From positions 1 to 7,020 of the forward strand of contig JAGCWG010000574.1 in NCBI GenBank assembly GCA_017961965.1: a DNA stretch of 7,020 bases. The letters are read 5' to 3'. The notes under the pieces are model-generated. The model did not search any database. It was not told where the DNA came from and was given only the letters and a program-made list of their open reading frames with translations. The DNA comes from Bacteroidaceae bacterium (lineage in GTDB: Bacteria; Bacteroidota; Bacteroidia; Bacteroidales; Bacteroidaceae). The position numbers and the translations under genes were made by a program. Shown here piece after piece: positions 6,397-7,020 of this stretch; position 1 is the first letter of the stretch; each line of letters opens with the position of its first letter.

Positions 6397-7020
6397 TCAC
6401 AGTAGAAACTCATCCACGTTATTGTTTGTGATAACCTTAAAGGTGGCGTTAGGATATGCTTTTGTAAATGATTCTGGTGCATTTACATTTGCTTTCTTTG
6501 GATTCCACTTGAATTCGTATGCGCATAACTTGCCGTCCTCCTCTTCCAAAAGGTCTATCTCCTTTTGTTGCTGAGTACGCCAGAACCAAAAATTTGTGAA
6601 GCTGTCGGAGTACATATTTTTCTTCATCCTCTCACTTATCACGTAATTTTCCCATAAAGCACCTACGTCAGCCCTGTTCTCTATGTTGGAGAAATTGCCA
6701 ATTATGGCGTTTCTTATTCCCAAATCCCAGAAGTATATCTTGCGGCTTGATTTAAGCTCATTTCTTAGGTTGCGTGAGAAGCTTCCAAGACGGAATATCA
6801 CGTAGCTTTTTTCCAGTACATCCACGTATTTCTCTACGGTCTTAGGGTCAAGTCCTATGAGTTGTCCCACCTCCTTGTATGAGACCTGCTCTCCTATCTG
6901 ATGTGCAAGTGCCTGAAGCAGTTTGGTAAGTTTGTCATGTTTAGAAATACTGTCAAGAGAAAGTATGTCGCGATAGAGATTGCTGTCTGACAACTCCTTA
7001 AGTATGGTCTTCTCATCGCC
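6397..7020 (-). CDS. AAA ATPase/DUF4143 protein, C-terminal part (5' end outside window)
   Basis: The frame is open to the right edge, so the start lies beyond 7020; the TTG at 6991-6993 is an internal Leu codon. The visible 207 residues fit the C-terminal half of the AAA_14/DUF4143 family common in Bacteroidetes. The first residues (KTILKELSDSNLYRDIL) match the linker after the ATPase domain. Next comes a winged-helix region, LLQALAHQIGEQVSYKEVGQ (34-53) with DPKTVEKYVDVLEKSYVI, then KIYFWDLGIRNAI, then the DUF4143 segment ALWENYVISE (121-130). The tail carries WFWRTQQQKEIDLL and YEFKW: D156 of the EID motif and E169-x-K171 form a PD-(D/E)XK nuclease-like signature. The Walker motifs would lie outside the window. 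The function of the family is not settled; links to toxin-antitoxin or genome defence roles have been suggested but cannot be judged here. The gene converges on the porin gene across the long inverted repeat. Confidence 0.85.
   Translation of the reverse strand, partial: GDEKTILKELSDSNLYRDILSLDSISKHDKLTKLLQALAHQIGEQVSYKEVGQLIGLDPKTVEKYVDVLEKSYVIFRLGSFSRNLRNELKSSRKIYFWDLGIRNAIIGNFSNIENRADVGALWENYVISERMKKNMYSDSFTNFWFWRTQQQKEIDLLEEEDGKLCAYEFKWNPKKANVNAPESFTKAYPNATFKVITNNNVDEFLL

Noticed and set aside
1..7020. CRISPR array, tRNA, rRNA, insertion sequence or integrase site
   Set aside because: No spaced direct repeats of CRISPR type, no cloverleaf, no transposase or recombinase frame and no target-site duplications were seen on either strand.

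Overview
The window looks like ordinary chromosomal DNA from a member of the Bacteroidales, most likely Prevotella or a close relative. Three kinds of evidence support this. At least three promoters carry the Bacteroidetes -7 box TAnnTTTG instead of an E. coli type -10 box, and the start codons lack a strong Shine-Dalgarno sequence. The gene content includes a DUF4294 protein, an OprB-like porin with a Bacteroidetes flavour and a DUF4143 ATPase. The AroB and MutS sequences also read like Bacteroidetes versions. The genus is inferred, not proven.

Layout. Positions 1-45 are the last codons of a + strand gene that enters from the left. The same frame stays open after its TGA from 46 to 267 but has no usable start codon near its beginning, so the gene may be broken by a nonsense change. 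Converging on it from the right, on the - strand, are aroB (3-dehydroquinate synthase, 302-1384) and a secreted DUF4294 protein (1504-2151). These two are separated by a 119-base gap that holds an octamer tandem repeat. A divergent AT-rich promoter region (2152-2310) fires DUF4294 to the left and mutS (2311-4938) to the right. MutS is a full-length mismatch repair ATPase followed by a textbook intrinsic terminator (4956-4996). The next 319-base gap (4939-5257) holds that terminator, a cluster of TACTCA motifs that includes a 10-bp inverted repeat, and a good Bacteroidetes promoter. That promoter drives an outer-membrane porin of the OprB type (5258-6262). A perfect 22-bp inverted repeat (6297-6363) separates the porin from a convergent AAA ATPase/DUF4143 gene (6397 to beyond 7020), of which only the C-terminal part is visible.

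How the genes relate. There is no sign of one shared pathway. The window is a mix of a shikimate-pathway enzyme, a small exported protein, DNA repair, an outer-membrane channel and a DUF4143 ATPase. aroB and the DUF4294 gene share a strand and could be co-transcribed; mutS and the porin appear to be separate transcription units. I did not find a convincing new multi-gene system. The points most worth a second look are the in-frame TGA at 43-45, the octamer repeat upstream of aroB, the TACTCA cluster upstream of the porin and the long perfect inverted repeat at 6297-6363.
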